Notes under the pieces: generated by a model | What the model was told of the DNA's origin: nothing | What the model saw: only the letters and a program-made list of their open reading frames with translations | The model's database searches: none | Shown here: one piece after another, positions 12,550 to 24,592 of the stretch | Position numbering within the stretch: the stretch's first letter is position 1 | How the letters are laid out: each line of letters starts with the position of its first letter | Translations under genes and position numbers: made by a program | Assembly: GCF_018691265.1 (NCBI RefSeq) | Contig: NW_024881282.1 | Coordinates: 22,722,399-22,786,398 of the forward strand | DNA from: Tyto alba | Lineage: Eukaryota; Chordata; Aves; Strigiformes; Tytonidae | Direction: 5' to 3' | DNA: 64,000 nt

Positions 12550-15500
12550 GTAATAGCGGTGAATTGTGTAGTGTTTCATTAGTTCTGGCTGGCATTACAC
12601 CAAGAAGGGAAAACTGTTCAAGAACAGGAAAAATGGAGCCTTCTGGAATGTGTCATCTTGTAGGATATACACAGTATACACTCACTTTAATCTTGCAAAT
12701 GGAAATGAAACAATATCACTACTTTAAAATTAGTTTGTTTTTATTGGCACTTCTCTGAGCTGTTGTGTTGGGCTTTGCCACACGTATTAACTCTGTGTTC
12801 CTAGATTTCTTTTTAGGCTCTTTGCTTATTTCAATAGCCTTTCACTAAATATATAAAAATTAGATTTTGAAATATTTCAAAGATCAGAAGTCACCGAAGC
12901 CAAATGTGAACTCTCAAACCTTGTAAATTACTAGACAAGAATTTCAGAATTTGTAAACTTAGTTGCTGGTGGCATTCAGTTATGTTGAATTCACTTTTAA
13001 ATCTTTTGAAATGTTTTCTTGTATTTATAGTGTTCTGTAGATGTTGGCATAGGAACTCCCATGAGGTGGAATTGGTTGTGTACATAGTATTATGCAAAAT
13101 TTACAGCAAAAGCCTGTCATATTTAAATCCTAAATGAATATCTATTGAATTAACACATGAAGTACTGTAATAACTCCCTCAAACTGTTAACGCTTTTTAA
13201 AAGCTGAAAAGATGATGGTCTTCCCCTGTACTGAAAGGTTTAACAAACCAGTTTCTGGTAAATGAAAGAGAGCACAAGTCAAACAGTTCACACTGTGTCC
13301 TGACAACAACTCTCTTATATCAAGGAAACTCTCCTTATGAGCTTACTTTGATCTCAATTGTGGCTGTATTATGGATTGAAAAATAACTCAGCAAAAGGCA
13401 GGAAATAATTAGGTGTGTTCCCTTTTTTTTTTTTCTGCATGTTTTTAAGAAGGCTGGATTTTCATGTTCAACAGAATTGCAAAACTATGGAAATGTTTAT
13501 TACTCACAATGATGCATGATTTAAAAAGAAAAATTTTAACCTCTGATCCTGAAGTATACTATTGAAGCTGGAAGTTACAAAAGCTGGTATTGCTGAGATC
13601 ATACAATTTTATTCTTTTAGCACAAAGTTATTATGTTTTGTATCCTTAAACTGTGTTCTACAGCAACACTGGTGTCTTCCTAAACACAAATTTTTAATTA
13701 CAACTCTTTCTTCTAGAAAGACAACAAGGCATGCATCTAACATGAATGCTCATAGGATTTTTAAATACTTTACTAATGCCTGTGAGATTACAGTCAAGGC
13801 ATTGTGTTTCTCTTTGAGAAAAGAGAAGAAATTGATGGGCCTCTTACCCATTGGAGGCTAAGGAAAATTACCACTGAAGGATTTCATTAACGTTGAGAAA
13901 GTGCTTACAGGCATTAAACTATGGTTTAAAAAGCATTCTTGTATTAAGGTTTTTTTTTTTTTTCTTTGAATCATGTAATTTAAGTTCTTGTTTGCATAGG
14001 TAAAGCTGGTAATGCTGTCTGTTTTGATTGCGTGTCAGCTTTTAAATTAAGTCCATACTGACAAAATTTAGCCAATTGGAATGCAGTTTTCCATGTTATT
14101 CAGCCCTCTGGAGAACAAGGTGAGGGAAAACTCTTAGTGACTTTAAATAATACTGAGGCTTTATAGTTTGGAACAGAGACTCTAAATCTGAGAGATTGGT
14201 GATTGTGTCAAGGATATACCTTTTGCTCTCTCTGTAAATTTGCCCAGATTTTGTCGCTTGATTAAACGTTTGCAAAACTGGTTTATAGAGACCGACTGGA
14301 GACTTCCTAGATGTTAGATAATTCCCCAAAGATGTAGTCTGCATTAGCATGTTCCAGCTTGAGTATATTTTTGCAGTCACAGCTCTGGCCTAACCTAGGC
14401 CTTGCTTGAACTCGGAGCAGGAATGCTGATATGCTTTGTTTCCATATTTCCTTTTCTTCTACTTCAGACTGAAGCAGCATGGAAGTGGATCTGTATTTAA
14501 TGAAAAAGAGAGCTGCATCTATGTTAGAGCAGAGTGATGTGTAAGGGAAGAGAGGCTTATGCTCTGGGCTTAGAGAAACTGAGCTGAATATAAGTGAATA
14601 AGGAACTGGGCAAATGAACCGAAGCCGAGAGGTGTTGGTGGGACACTCACAGAATGGGGACTGGAATTGCACAGGTGAAATACACAGAAATTGGGACAAA
14701 GGAACAAGTTGACATAACGCGAAGTTGGGGGTGGTGAGAACAAATCCATGTGTCTGTTTCTCTCCAGGTTCTTGAATCAAACCAAAGATACTGAAAATTT
14801 AGTGTTCTGCCATTGATGAAACATCAGAAGTCTTCTGCAAAATATCTCATTAGCTCTCAGTTTTGCTTTTGCAGATGAAAACATCAGTTCCGTCAATGAG
14901 TTACTTAGTCATCTCTGGTGGATCTATGCAGTTCACAAATAGATGCATCAGTGATGTAATATGAAGAAACCTTTTCAGCCTGTTTTTTTTTAAAACTGGA
15001 AGAGTACACAAACATGCAGATAAACACACTGCTAGAAAAACACTAGTAAATTACAGTTAGATGTTAAGAAATGCTAAGTTTAGATTGCCAAAGCAGCCTT
15101 GAGGTTATATATTGAGATGTATTCCTCGTAACATTGTATAATTTTTTCAGTGGGAAAATTATAAGTGGGACTTATTCAGGATACAAGGTGTGTGGTGCAT
15201 GCATAATGAACACCCACTTGATAGTCGATTAAGTGTTCATCTTACAGTTCCATGCCTTACTTCTGCATGCTGTCCACATCCTTCTCATGAAGACTGCTAG
15301 TTGGCAGTGTGCTTTCCTGTGCAGGTTACGATTATTGCATCCAACTTTGTGAAATGCTTTACTTATGAAAGAATGTAGTCTGCATTTTATAGAGGCATGG
15401 GAAAAAAAAGAATGGCAATTAAACAAACAGAAAAAAAATCCCCAACAGTGCTGGCAAACTAGACCCCAATGTTTTTGAAACTAACCTGTACAGCTGGGAG

Positions 15501-15970
15501 GTGAGGAATGGAGTTAATGACCACCTGTAGAAAGCTCTGTTCAAGTTGCTTAACTGGCTTCAATCTAGCAAAGATGGTAATAGAGTCAGTCTCTGCTGTG
15601 TAATGCTCATTTTCTTTTACTGTGAGATAATCTTTCTGCTTTATTTAAATAAAGTCCATGCTTTATTTACTAGTCACCTTCTAACATAATCATCAGGGAT
15701 TCAACAGACGTTTCTTCTTGACTATTCCTAATTAATCTTCAGAATGTATTTGTCATGTGCAGCAAATAAAACTGAAGTTTGTTGAAAAGAGCATGTGATT
15801 GTGCATATTGGGGTTATCATAATGCATAGGTAATGGAGCCAAATTGCCTCAAGCAAAGCTATATCCAAATTTTGCAATCATGTTTTTGTGTGCAGTGTGT
15901 AATCTGTGTTACAGTGTTAAGCAAGCAGTAAAAGGAAGGAAAGTAAAAGTGAATTGTATCATGATGAATT

Positions 15971-15979
15971 GGGGGGGGG
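15971..15979. repeat. Poly-G run
   Basis: Nine consecutive G lie in intron 2. This is low-complexity DNA and error-prone in sequencing. Confidence 0.8.
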
Positions 15980-16534
15980 ATGTGCTGCTTTGGTCACAAG
16001 TAATGTAGTTGACTAGTGGTCAGAATTTCTGCAAAATGGGTATTTCTGACTCAGATTTCATTTTTATGTGTTGAGGAATACTTTGTGAGACCTAGAACAT
16101 CTCACTGAGGTTAGATTAGTGGTGAAGACATGATGGCAATGCTCACTTTGCAGTGGAAAAGAGTAAAAATCCTTGGTACCATTTAGAAGAGGTAGGATTT
16201 TTTAAGTGGCCATGGCTCTAATCCTTCTTTTTTCTTCCTTTCTGAAAAATATGTCTTTGCCTCATCCTTCCACTCTTCCTACCTCAGAGGTCTTTGCTGT
16301 TAGCCAACCATTCATTGTCCCCCACTGACCTCTTCTCTGGTGTTACTAACTAGTTTCCTATTCAGTCTTCTGTCCTCACTGGTTTGCATTTTCCCATAAT
16401 ACAGTTTTGTTTCATGCGTCTTTTCTGCCCTGAATCTTCATGTGCTTTCATATACTACATTAGCAGTAGTAAAAGCTACTTCCAGTTTATCAAAGCATTT
16501 ATTTTCTGTTTTCCCCTTCTCTAACTACTAACAG

Positions 16535-16600
16535 AGCAGGCCTGCGCAACACATGGCCCACAGGCCGCACGCTGTCCTCGAAGCTGTTCTTTTTCTTTTT
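16535..16600. mobile_element. GC-rich fragment resembling a DNA transposon end
   Basis: The segment begins CAGGCCTGCGCAACACATGG, followed by CCCACAGGCCGCACG. This nested GGCC palindromic composition resembles hAT-type element ends found dispersed in amniote genomes. No matching opposite end was found nearby. GC and CpG content are well above the flanks. The assignment to a transposon family is inference. Confidence 0.35.
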
Positions 16601-18204
16601 GGCGTAGACGCAGCTGCCAAGAGACAGTCAGAGGTGTGGTTCAAGAAGCAGCTCATTGCTTTTGGCTTTCCCAGCAGTGAGGAGGCAGGAGCTGGCTGGC
16701 CGGGATGCCTCTGATGCTTGGCTGTTTGCTCAGTAGCTCTGTGTGTGCCACTTGGCTAACTGGTTGTGTTCCTCTGGCATTAGTGCTGCCCCTTGACTTG
16801 TGGCAGTGGCTTGATCACAGATACAGGTGGTACGGGAAGGAGCTTTAGTAGTATTATGTTGGGATGTTAAAAGGATATTGTAGTAGGATGAGGCAGAGGA
16901 GTATCTTAATGTTAAACTTTTAATGTCATATTAGAATTGAGCAATTTAGTTGTAAGAGCAGTAGTAAAACAGTAGAAGGTGTATTCATGCATGTTGCTTC
17001 ACAGAAATCTGGTTTTCCTTATTTTGATGGGATGAGATTTATAACTACATGGATTCCCTTGGACTGCAAGTTATGTAGAAAGTAAGAATCATAACTTTTC
17101 AAGTAATCACCCTAACCAAAATTAAGAAGAGTTGGGTAACAGTCTTCAATGTTAAAGCTGGCAAGGCCAAAGCGATAGAGAAGAATTGGTCTTGCCTTGC
17201 TTGCTTTCGCCATGCTAATGTTGGTATACTAAACATTCTTGAAAAGCCTGAGGAGTAGAGACCATGCTCACTTCAAAGCTTTGCAGCTGAATAAATACAA
17301 AGACCTTTGTTCCCATTGCTGCATCTGCCAAGAGTCAAGTAATAAAACACTCCTTATAGCACAGAACCTTGTAAATGTCTTAAATTTTTGACTGTTGAGA
17401 CTGTGTGGAACTACAGACGTGCTATTTTAAATATAGAATTATGCAGTTGTTTACATAATGCTTTCTGGAGAAATCCAGTTGATTTAGTTCAAACAGTTGT
17501 GAGTGGGACATGCTGTAGATGCTGCCAAATATGCTAACTGTCAAAGACAAGTTTTGGATTGTTTAAAAAAGAAAGCAAAAGGTATCACCCTTTGTAGGTC
17601 ATAGAATCTGACAACTAAACAGTGATTTGTTTGGTTGTGACAATCTTATTCTTTTACAGGATGACTTCTTTTATAGTCCAATTAACATTATTCTAAAAAT
17701 TTAAAAGAAATACTCTGAAAGATAGTTTCAGAAGAACAGTATTAAGATGAAGAGAATAGCTTGTGACATACTACAAAATATTTTGACATAACACACTGAA
17801 CAAAGAAATGACCCTGAGTAAAGTGCTTATTTCCTCAGGGTTAGGGTGGGTAATAGAGAGACAGAGGGAACAAATGCAATCTTTTACGTATTTTGTGGAA
17901 AAGAAATGGTGGAGAAGAAAGCAAAACCCCTCACTAAACATAAGTCTTGTAACATAAGCTATGTAAAATTAGGTCTAACTGTGTGCAGCAAAGCTATATT
18001 CATCCTCTACCTTGATGTGAATTTTGTAACTATATACTTTAGTGCAGGAATGAAAGCAAAGCGAGCTTAAGTGCAGCTATCGTTTTGGGTTTCGCTATTG
18101 AACATTGAAGGGTGGAGGCAAGGTGGTATATACCTTTAGAAGGTGGGATTATTTCTTGTAATGTTTCTCTTCCTAGCATACTGCACCAAGGAAGTGTCGA
18201 GAAC

Positions 18205-18790
18205 CTGAATGGTGTCCTAGACTGCATTAGGTAAAGCACTGCTAACAGGTCAAGGGAGGTGGTCCTTCCCCTCTGCCCAGCACTGGTGAAATGACACCCG
18301 GAGTGCTGGGCTTCTCAGTACATGAGAGATATGGACATACTGGACAGAGCCCAGCAAAGGGCTGTGATGATGATGAGGGGGCTGGAGCATCTCTCCTGTG
18401 AGGAAAGGCGAGGAGAGCTGGGACTGTTCAGCCTGGAGAAGAGAAGGCTTGAGGAATCTCCTCCATGTACTTAAAGATTTGGAGGGAGGGTGCAAAGAGT
18501 TGGGAGCAAGGCTTTTTTCAGTGGTGGCCAGTGACAGGACCAGAGGCAGTGGGCACAAACTGAAACACAGGACGTTCCCTCTGAACTTCAGGAAACACTT
18601 TTTCACTGTGAGTGTGACAGAGCACTGCCACAGGTTGCCCAGGGTAGTGGTAGTCTTCGTCCTTGGAGATACTCAAAAGCTGTTTGGACACGGTCCTGGG
18701 CAACCAGCTGTAGGTGGCCCTGCTTGAGCAGGAGGGCTGGACCAGTTGGCCTCCAGAGGTCCATTCCCAGCTCAACCCTTCTGTAAGAAG
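18205..18790 (+). mobile_element. CR1 LINE, 5'-truncated 3' end
   Basis: This is a truncated Chicken Repeat 1 non-LTR retrotransposon in the same orientation as PAN3. Translation shows the C-terminal part of the CR1 ORF2 reverse transcriptase: GLFSLEKRRL near 18421-18450 in one frame, then ARLFSVVASDRTRGSGHKLK and RKHFFTVSVTEHCHRLPR in another, so at least one frameshift has broken it. The 3' non-coding end has the typical GGAGGGCTGGACCAGTTGGC and TTCTGTAAG terminus. About a dozen bases of the usual consensus are missing near 18304. The left border is approximate because upstream identity fades. CR1 is the dominant LINE in birds, which is the main taxonomic clue here. The element is inactive. 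Confidence 0.93.
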
Positions 18791-20353
18791 TATTTAATCA
18801 TCAAAACAATTATTAAAATAACAACCTAATATGAAAACTATTTTTACAGTGATGCTGTTGATCTGCTGTCAGTGTTGTCTTAAAGTCAGTGTGAAAACAA
18901 TACTTTTAAAAAAAGACCTTGCAATGATTCTGAATAGGAAACGTTAGTACACCTTAGGCTGTTTCACATCTAGGTAAAATATTGATTCATTTTGACAAAA
19001 AGTTTCATTTTTGACACTCTTGTCTTTTCACAGTCTTTTTCTTAAGAGGAGATGAGTTACTTTGATTAATCCTGGTACTTGAACAAAGAATAAAAACTGA
19101 ATGAGTATATTCCCATCCTGTAACTTAATTGCTTGAATATTCAGGAATTAACAAAGTATTCTGAAAAACTTTATTTTTCGTTTTTTCTGTGAAATTTAAG
19201 AGCCTCTATTTTGCTACTGGTGGAAGAACTTTAAGCTGAAGCCTCAGGTTAAATCCTTGGACAGGGATGAATGTGACAGTTTTGTTCTGCAGTAGCTTTC
19301 TTTTGAGATGTGAACAGAAACAACTTTCTAATTCCTTTAAAGGGAGAGGGGCAGGATGTATGCCAGTCAGCCTAGCTGAATGTTAACTAGTGCTTAAAGA
19401 ACCTCAATAAATCATAGCAATAGGCAGGCAAAGAAAGTAAGTTTATATGCAACTGAGTGACATTGGTGTGGTGCTTGGTTATGACAAAGTCATCTTTCTA
19501 TATTAACTTCCATATGGTGGAAATCATGATGTACTAAAAAAGTCTGAAGCTCTCATATGTGCGTGCTTGCCTTGCCTGGCAGGCTTAATAGGAATGAATA
19601 GTTCGCTTTCTTCTCCTGCTAATGGTTGCTCTTACCTTTCTGGAGCTTTCATTCTTTGGGCTTGAGGTTTTTGTGATTGCATTCTTGAAATTGAATTTGT
19701 ATGAAAAATAGTTTAGCACCATTAGAAGAGATTGAGAAGTGCTATTTAAAATCAAAACTGCCTTCTGAAAAACACAAATAACATACAGAGGTGGGGTTTT
19801 CTTTTTTTCTTTCAAGACCTTTTTGGCCTGACCTGGTAAAAATCAGATACAGGAATAACCTTCATTAAGACTAAATGCTTTTGGGTGTGGTAGAAATTTT
19901 AATATTAAAACAGTTTGAAAATCCTTTACTGATTATATGCAGGTCTTCTGTGAATAATCTTAAGGTAAGAAGCTTGTGCATGTGTAATAAAAGTGAGCAA
20001 AATGAAAAATTCATGAGTGGTGAAGTGGAGGTTTTTAGCCTCATTCAAGGTACAGCTAACAAGCAGTTGCTAAAGCAAGAGCTGCCCAAGATGGGTGAGA
20101 GAAGCTTTGGTTTTTCAGAATCCTGGTTCATGTAAAATGCATTTGCACCTTGAACAAGACTTGACTTTGTAAGAGCACAGTTGATGTTCACGGGCTTTGT
20201 TTACACTCTGCGTTCAGAATCCTGTTCAGTGTGTTCTGTTGCAATCTGTCTTGTGTGCACTGTAGGTTTTTAGTGATTATATCAGCACTGATTTTCATCA
20301 TCGCGGTCACCTATTCACATTGCAAGTCTGTTGATTGAATGTTTAACGGCTGT

Positions 20354-20422
20354 ACTTTATGCCATATTGATGGCATAAAAGTGCTTGATTCCAAGTTTAA
20401 GCCATATTTAATAATGGCTTAA
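20354..20422. repeat. Tandem hairpins with shared GCCAT core
   Basis: The first hairpin is TTTATGCCAT-ATTG-ATGGCATAAA (perfect 10-bp stem, with flanking AC/GT pairs and one bulge). The second, 14 bases later, is TTAAGCCAT, an 8-base loop, then ATGGCTTAA (perfect 9-bp stem). The shared core suggests duplication of a palindromic unit. No function is known. Confidence 0.7.
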
Positions 20423-21801
20423 TTAACCATCTTTGATACCAACCTGGATCTCAATACCATATTTATTCCTGTTCTGACAGACCATTACCTTTTGCATTAA
20501 AATTATTACAAAAATCTGAGTGTTATAAATGGACATTAACACAATTTTTATCTACACCAGGACAAATTTGGTGAAAATAGGAAAAGTTCCCTTCAGGAAA
20601 TTTTTTCCTAAACCACTTTCTGTTGTAAGAATCAGTATGGAAAAAGAAAAGATGCATAATAGGGATGCTTTTCAAATATTTGTGAAAAACTATTTAACTT
20701 CTTCCCATTTCTTAGTCAGGAAGGGAATACGATGTATGAATAGTTGACCTACTATAATCCAGAAATTTTTTATTTTGATGTATTCTTATTATTTTAATGA
20801 CAGCAGACGGGAGGATGAACATCCCTGAACTTCAGCAAGATTGTTAACTTAGTGTGGGTCTCCCAAAGTGCTACCTTGTTTGCAGGAATAAGTAAACTTT
20901 GTTTCACTAGAGGCATCCCTTTTGTGTAAAGAATTAATTGCTGATCTCTAACATTTTAGTGAGAGTTACATTGTGTCGGTTCAGTATATTTAGGACGTGA
21001 GACACCTGGCATCAAAATAAGGGAAGAGCACATAGCAAACAGATTACCTCATTAAAGTCTTGAAAAAGCAAAAGGTTTACATAGTATTTACATGTGTACA
21101 TATATTACACCTGTTGTCCTAGAACATCTGCATGTGCTATAGTTCTGCTTCATGTAGCACTACCTACTTGTATGGAATGGAAAGTTGTATCAAAGAAGCC
21201 TGAATGATTGTAGAAAGCTTGCTGTAGCAAAGCAGCACAGATGATGGAACTAATGCACAGGGGAATAAAGCATTGAGGGATCGAGGATGGTGTTGGGAGA
21301 GTAACTTTTGAAGATACCTGCTGAAGTACCTAAATTTTACGAAAATTTTCAAGTTACTTTTCTAATTAGTGCAGGCTATTTTTTTCTTTTACAACTTGCT
21401 TTCCACATAAAAACTACTTTACACAATCTATTTGTTCTTTTAGAAACAAGTATTAAAAGCTACAGCTTCTGGTGAAGTCAGTGGTAGTATGAAAACTGCA
21501 TATGTTGAGAAACTTGAATTGCAGTAGGTTTACAGTTCTACCATATTGGATAATGCTCCAGCTTCTGTTGGTTCTTGTCTGTTCTTACCAAATTTACTCC
21601 TGAATATTGATCTTTCTGGTCAAGAATTAGGTGAAATGGCATTGAAGTATAATGTAGTAAGCTTCTTGCCCTCTGCCACCAACATTGAGACTGGCTGTGG
21701 TAAAATAAAGAGCAACTCCAGTGACCAATTTTAAGTCTTAGTCTGTGTCTAGACTATTAAATTAAACACGCCTGTAAACTTTCCTTGATGCTTAGGGCCA
21801 G

Positions 21802-21829
21802 CTGGCACAAAATGGCCTGTTTGTGCTGG
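21802..21829. repeat. Short inverted repeat
   Basis: GCACAAA and TTTGTGC form a 7-bp stem with an 8-base loop, extended outward by G-U, U-G and C-G pairs. Isolated in intron 2. Confidence 0.5.
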
Positions 21830-22753
21830 TGTACACTCACCCCGTAAAGCAGGGGCTGCCTGCAAACTGTCCATTTAAATGGATCTCAAACCTTTTCACT
21901 GCTGAATAGTGCCTGGAACTTGGCTGGGAGACTCCTGGTTGATGTGGGCCAAAAGCATGCTAGGGAATATTTTAACAAATTACCAGTCGTCTCTCTCAGT
22001 GATGTAGAACACATCCTGACCTTGCCTTGCTTCTCACACTTTTTCTTCCTGTTGGGAGACCGGTCAAAGAAAATAAGCAAGAGTAAGAGGAGACACTTTA
22101 AAACTTCTCTATCAAAGCAGTGGTAGCTCTTAGAGCAGCACTGCCTCATTTAGTCCAGTTTATTGCTAGCCCATAGCTGTAGATGAATGTAAGAGAAGCA
22201 GGTGGAGCCTTGGAGAATGTGTAGAGTGTTTCAGAGGTCCTGTTGGCTTATGAGAATAGCATGGTTTTGCTGAAAGGTCTCAAAAGATGCTTTTGTTTTT
22301 AAAAAGAATCTATCAAATGCTCTGCTAATTTGAGTATTTTTTCATTGGAAAAGTTTCATGTTGTGATGATAGTGTATAATAAAGGGAGGAGTTGTTTCAG
22401 GGGTATAATGTGAAAGAATGTTTAAAGGAGATAAGTATTTGGCTTACCTAATATTTTGACGACATACGACGTACGCTTAGTAGGCTCTCCCAAGATAGAA
22501 GAAATTAATGAAGATAGTATTTTTTTTTAATATACAGTCATTTTTAGTTTGCACTGCTCACCTGTGAAATGCTTTATTTTACTAAACATTTGTCAACTAC
22601 AAATTGCTCTCTGTTTAGACTATTTACTAAATGGGGAGTGAGCACAGGTTTCACAGTCTGTTCTTAAAACTTTCTAAATGCCATCCCCAATGCCCTCACT
22701 TAGTTTTTTACAGCTTTATTTTACATGCACACTCTTGTCTTTTATTTTTTCAG

Positions 22754-22820
22754 AGGATGACAAATAGCAGCAGCTCCCCTAGCCTTCTCAATGACAGTGC
22801 CAAGCAGTACGCAGGCCATG
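22754..22820 (+). CDS. PAN3: PAN3 exon 3
   Basis: The exon has 67 bases: 22 codons reading RMTNSSSSPSLLND then SAKQYAGH, plus one base of the next codon. The serine-rich segment is conserved in vertebrate PAN3 and belongs to the disordered N-terminal arm. The acceptor is TTATTTTTTCAG and the donor CATG|GTAAGT, close to consensus. The spare G joins AT at the start of exon 4 to make an Asp codon, giving a continuous frame across a phase-1 intron. It continues directly from exon 2, which ends in phase 0. Confidence 0.95.
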
Positions 22821-24521
22821 GTAAGTAGTTTTAAAGTATTATGCATAAAAGTATGCTTGAAAATTTAAGAGATTCACTTTTGCAAAACTGAGACTTACGA
22901 CAGTATGTTTTTTCTCCTTTGATTTGAGATGCAGTAAAACTGTAGTATATTGTGTGATTACTTTTAATACAAAGTTGAAGTGCTAATGAACGCATAAATT
23001 TTCAGGCTTCTCATTGCTCCAGTGGGGAAAAACTAAAAAGTCATTATTGGTTTTGTCACTTCAAGTGAAATGCTAGTTTAGATATCCACTGTAAAGCACT
23101 GATAGCTTAAGCATATATGTTGCCCCACAATAGTATCCCTTTTTATTGTGCTTTTCAAGTAAGTTATTGTATGGAATAAATGTTCAGGTTTTTACTCTTA
23201 AATTTAGTGTTTACAGGTTTTGTGAAATGTGGTAACTGATGATTTTTAATAGCTATTAAGTTTTGTTCTGTAAGCAGTACTTTACCTCTTATAATTTTTT
23301 CCCTGCTATAGGGAACATGGTTTTCAGCTGAACAAAATATCTCTGTAGTGCAGGCCTACATACTCACTAAATTATTGTGAAGGGTATATTGAATGTCTGT
23401 AATGCACTTTTCAGAATCACTGCAGATTATTTCAGCTGAGCTGTCAAACTAAGTTCTTTAAAGAGAGGGTACTAGTACCTTATGGCAAGGGCATACATTT
23501 AAAATATGTTTCTGCTCTGAAAATTGCTGTGTAAATGATGTTCTAGAACTCCATTTGCATGTCTCACCCTGCAGCTAGTCTCCTTACTAGGGTTATAATT
23601 TTTTAAGCATGATGGTAACTACTATAAAATTAGCTTGCTTGAAAGTTGAAATTTGTACAGTTTTTTGATCTTTTTTCTTCTTCCTGGTTCATTTCCAGTA
23701 GGCTTTCTGAATAATTCTGCTTCTTTTGTCCCACTGAACAATTAGCTATGGAAGGCAGTAGAGGTCTCCAGTTCTAAATGCAGTCAGAGTTTGACTGTGA
23801 CAGGCCAAATAGTGATGGTGATGCACGTGAAGGAGAGAAACCAGACTGACTTTTGGAAACCAGTTTAAATTCTGTTGTGTCGCAAGTCATTTTCTTCCCC
23901 TCCCTTCTGCCCTGCCAAGCTGTGCTTCGCTTGTAGAATTACCCTTTTAAGGAGTATTGATTAATATTGAAGAAATTGTTTTGTCAAAAAAACGATGTTT
24001 ACAGCTGGCAATCATCTGCTAATTTGACAGCTCTACCCATGTAGTTTGGAGTTTTAAGTTGCAGCTGTAATGATTGTTCAGTTTTTGGTGCTTCAACTCT
24101 AGAAGGGATATATGGGGACAAAGAATAAGCAATAAAAAGATACTAACAGAATGTAGACTTTTTCTACCCTTAGTTTTGATTTAAATTTGTGCAAAACAGT
24201 GTCAGGGCAAGTAAGATCCACATTATTATTTGTAAAACTGTTATACAGAAGATTACTAATTTGGGGTAACTGGAGATGAAGGCTTTGAAATGCTAGATGG
24301 ATATTAAATAGTGTCAACAGCAATTAAACTTACTAAATTCTGCTAATGAGCACCACTTAGCAGTTGGAGAGAATCTAATAAATGCTATGTTTTTTAGCAG
24401 TGTGGTTGCTAAACTTAGTTTTGTCAAAAGGATTATTTCCATACAGAAATAAATTTAAAAATGTAAAATTTCTTTTTAATATTAGAGACATACAACATGG
24501 TGTTTTACGTTCTTTTTACAG
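22821..24521 (+). other. PAN3: PAN3 intron 3
   Basis: The intron is 1.7 kb and AT-rich, with donor GTAAGT and acceptor TTCTTTTTACAG. I see no repeat element, RNA gene or conserved-looking block in it. Confidence 0.9.
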
Positions 24522-24592
24522 ATCCACTAACTTCACCAAATTCGTCCTTGTTTAATGACTTTGCTGCCCTCAGCGTGTCTCAAAGGAGGAAG
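24522..24592 (+). CDS. PAN3: PAN3 exon 4
   Basis: The exon has 71 bases: two bases complete the Asp codon begun in exon 3, then 23 codons read PLTSPNSSLFNDFAAL and SVSQRRK. It is part of the disordered N-terminal arm, and the closing basic QRRK is a recognisable PAN3 landmark. It ends in phase 0 with donor AAG|GTAGGC, a somewhat weak U2 site. Because exons 5 and 6 both begin in phase 0, exon 4 can be joined to either, which is the basis for the long and short isoforms. Confidence 0.95.

Larger units (their letters stand above)
12550..22753 (+). other. PAN3: PAN3 intron 2
   Basis: The intron is 10.2 kb, from GTAATA to TTTTTTCAG. It contains a CR1 LINE 3' end (18205-18790), a GC-rich fragment resembling a DNA transposon end (16535-16600), a nine-G run (15971-15979), a pair of tandem hairpins (20354-20422) and a further hairpin (21802-21829). 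A small CpG cluster sits at about 22458-22476. The minus-strand open frame at 14307-14780 shows no family resemblance. The remainder is unremarkable AT-rich intronic DNA. Confidence 0.9.

Noticed and set aside
14307..14780. Minus-strand open frame of 157 codons in intron 2
   Set aside because: It shows no recognisable domain or family, has no promoter or splice context, and is of a length expected by chance in 64 kb.
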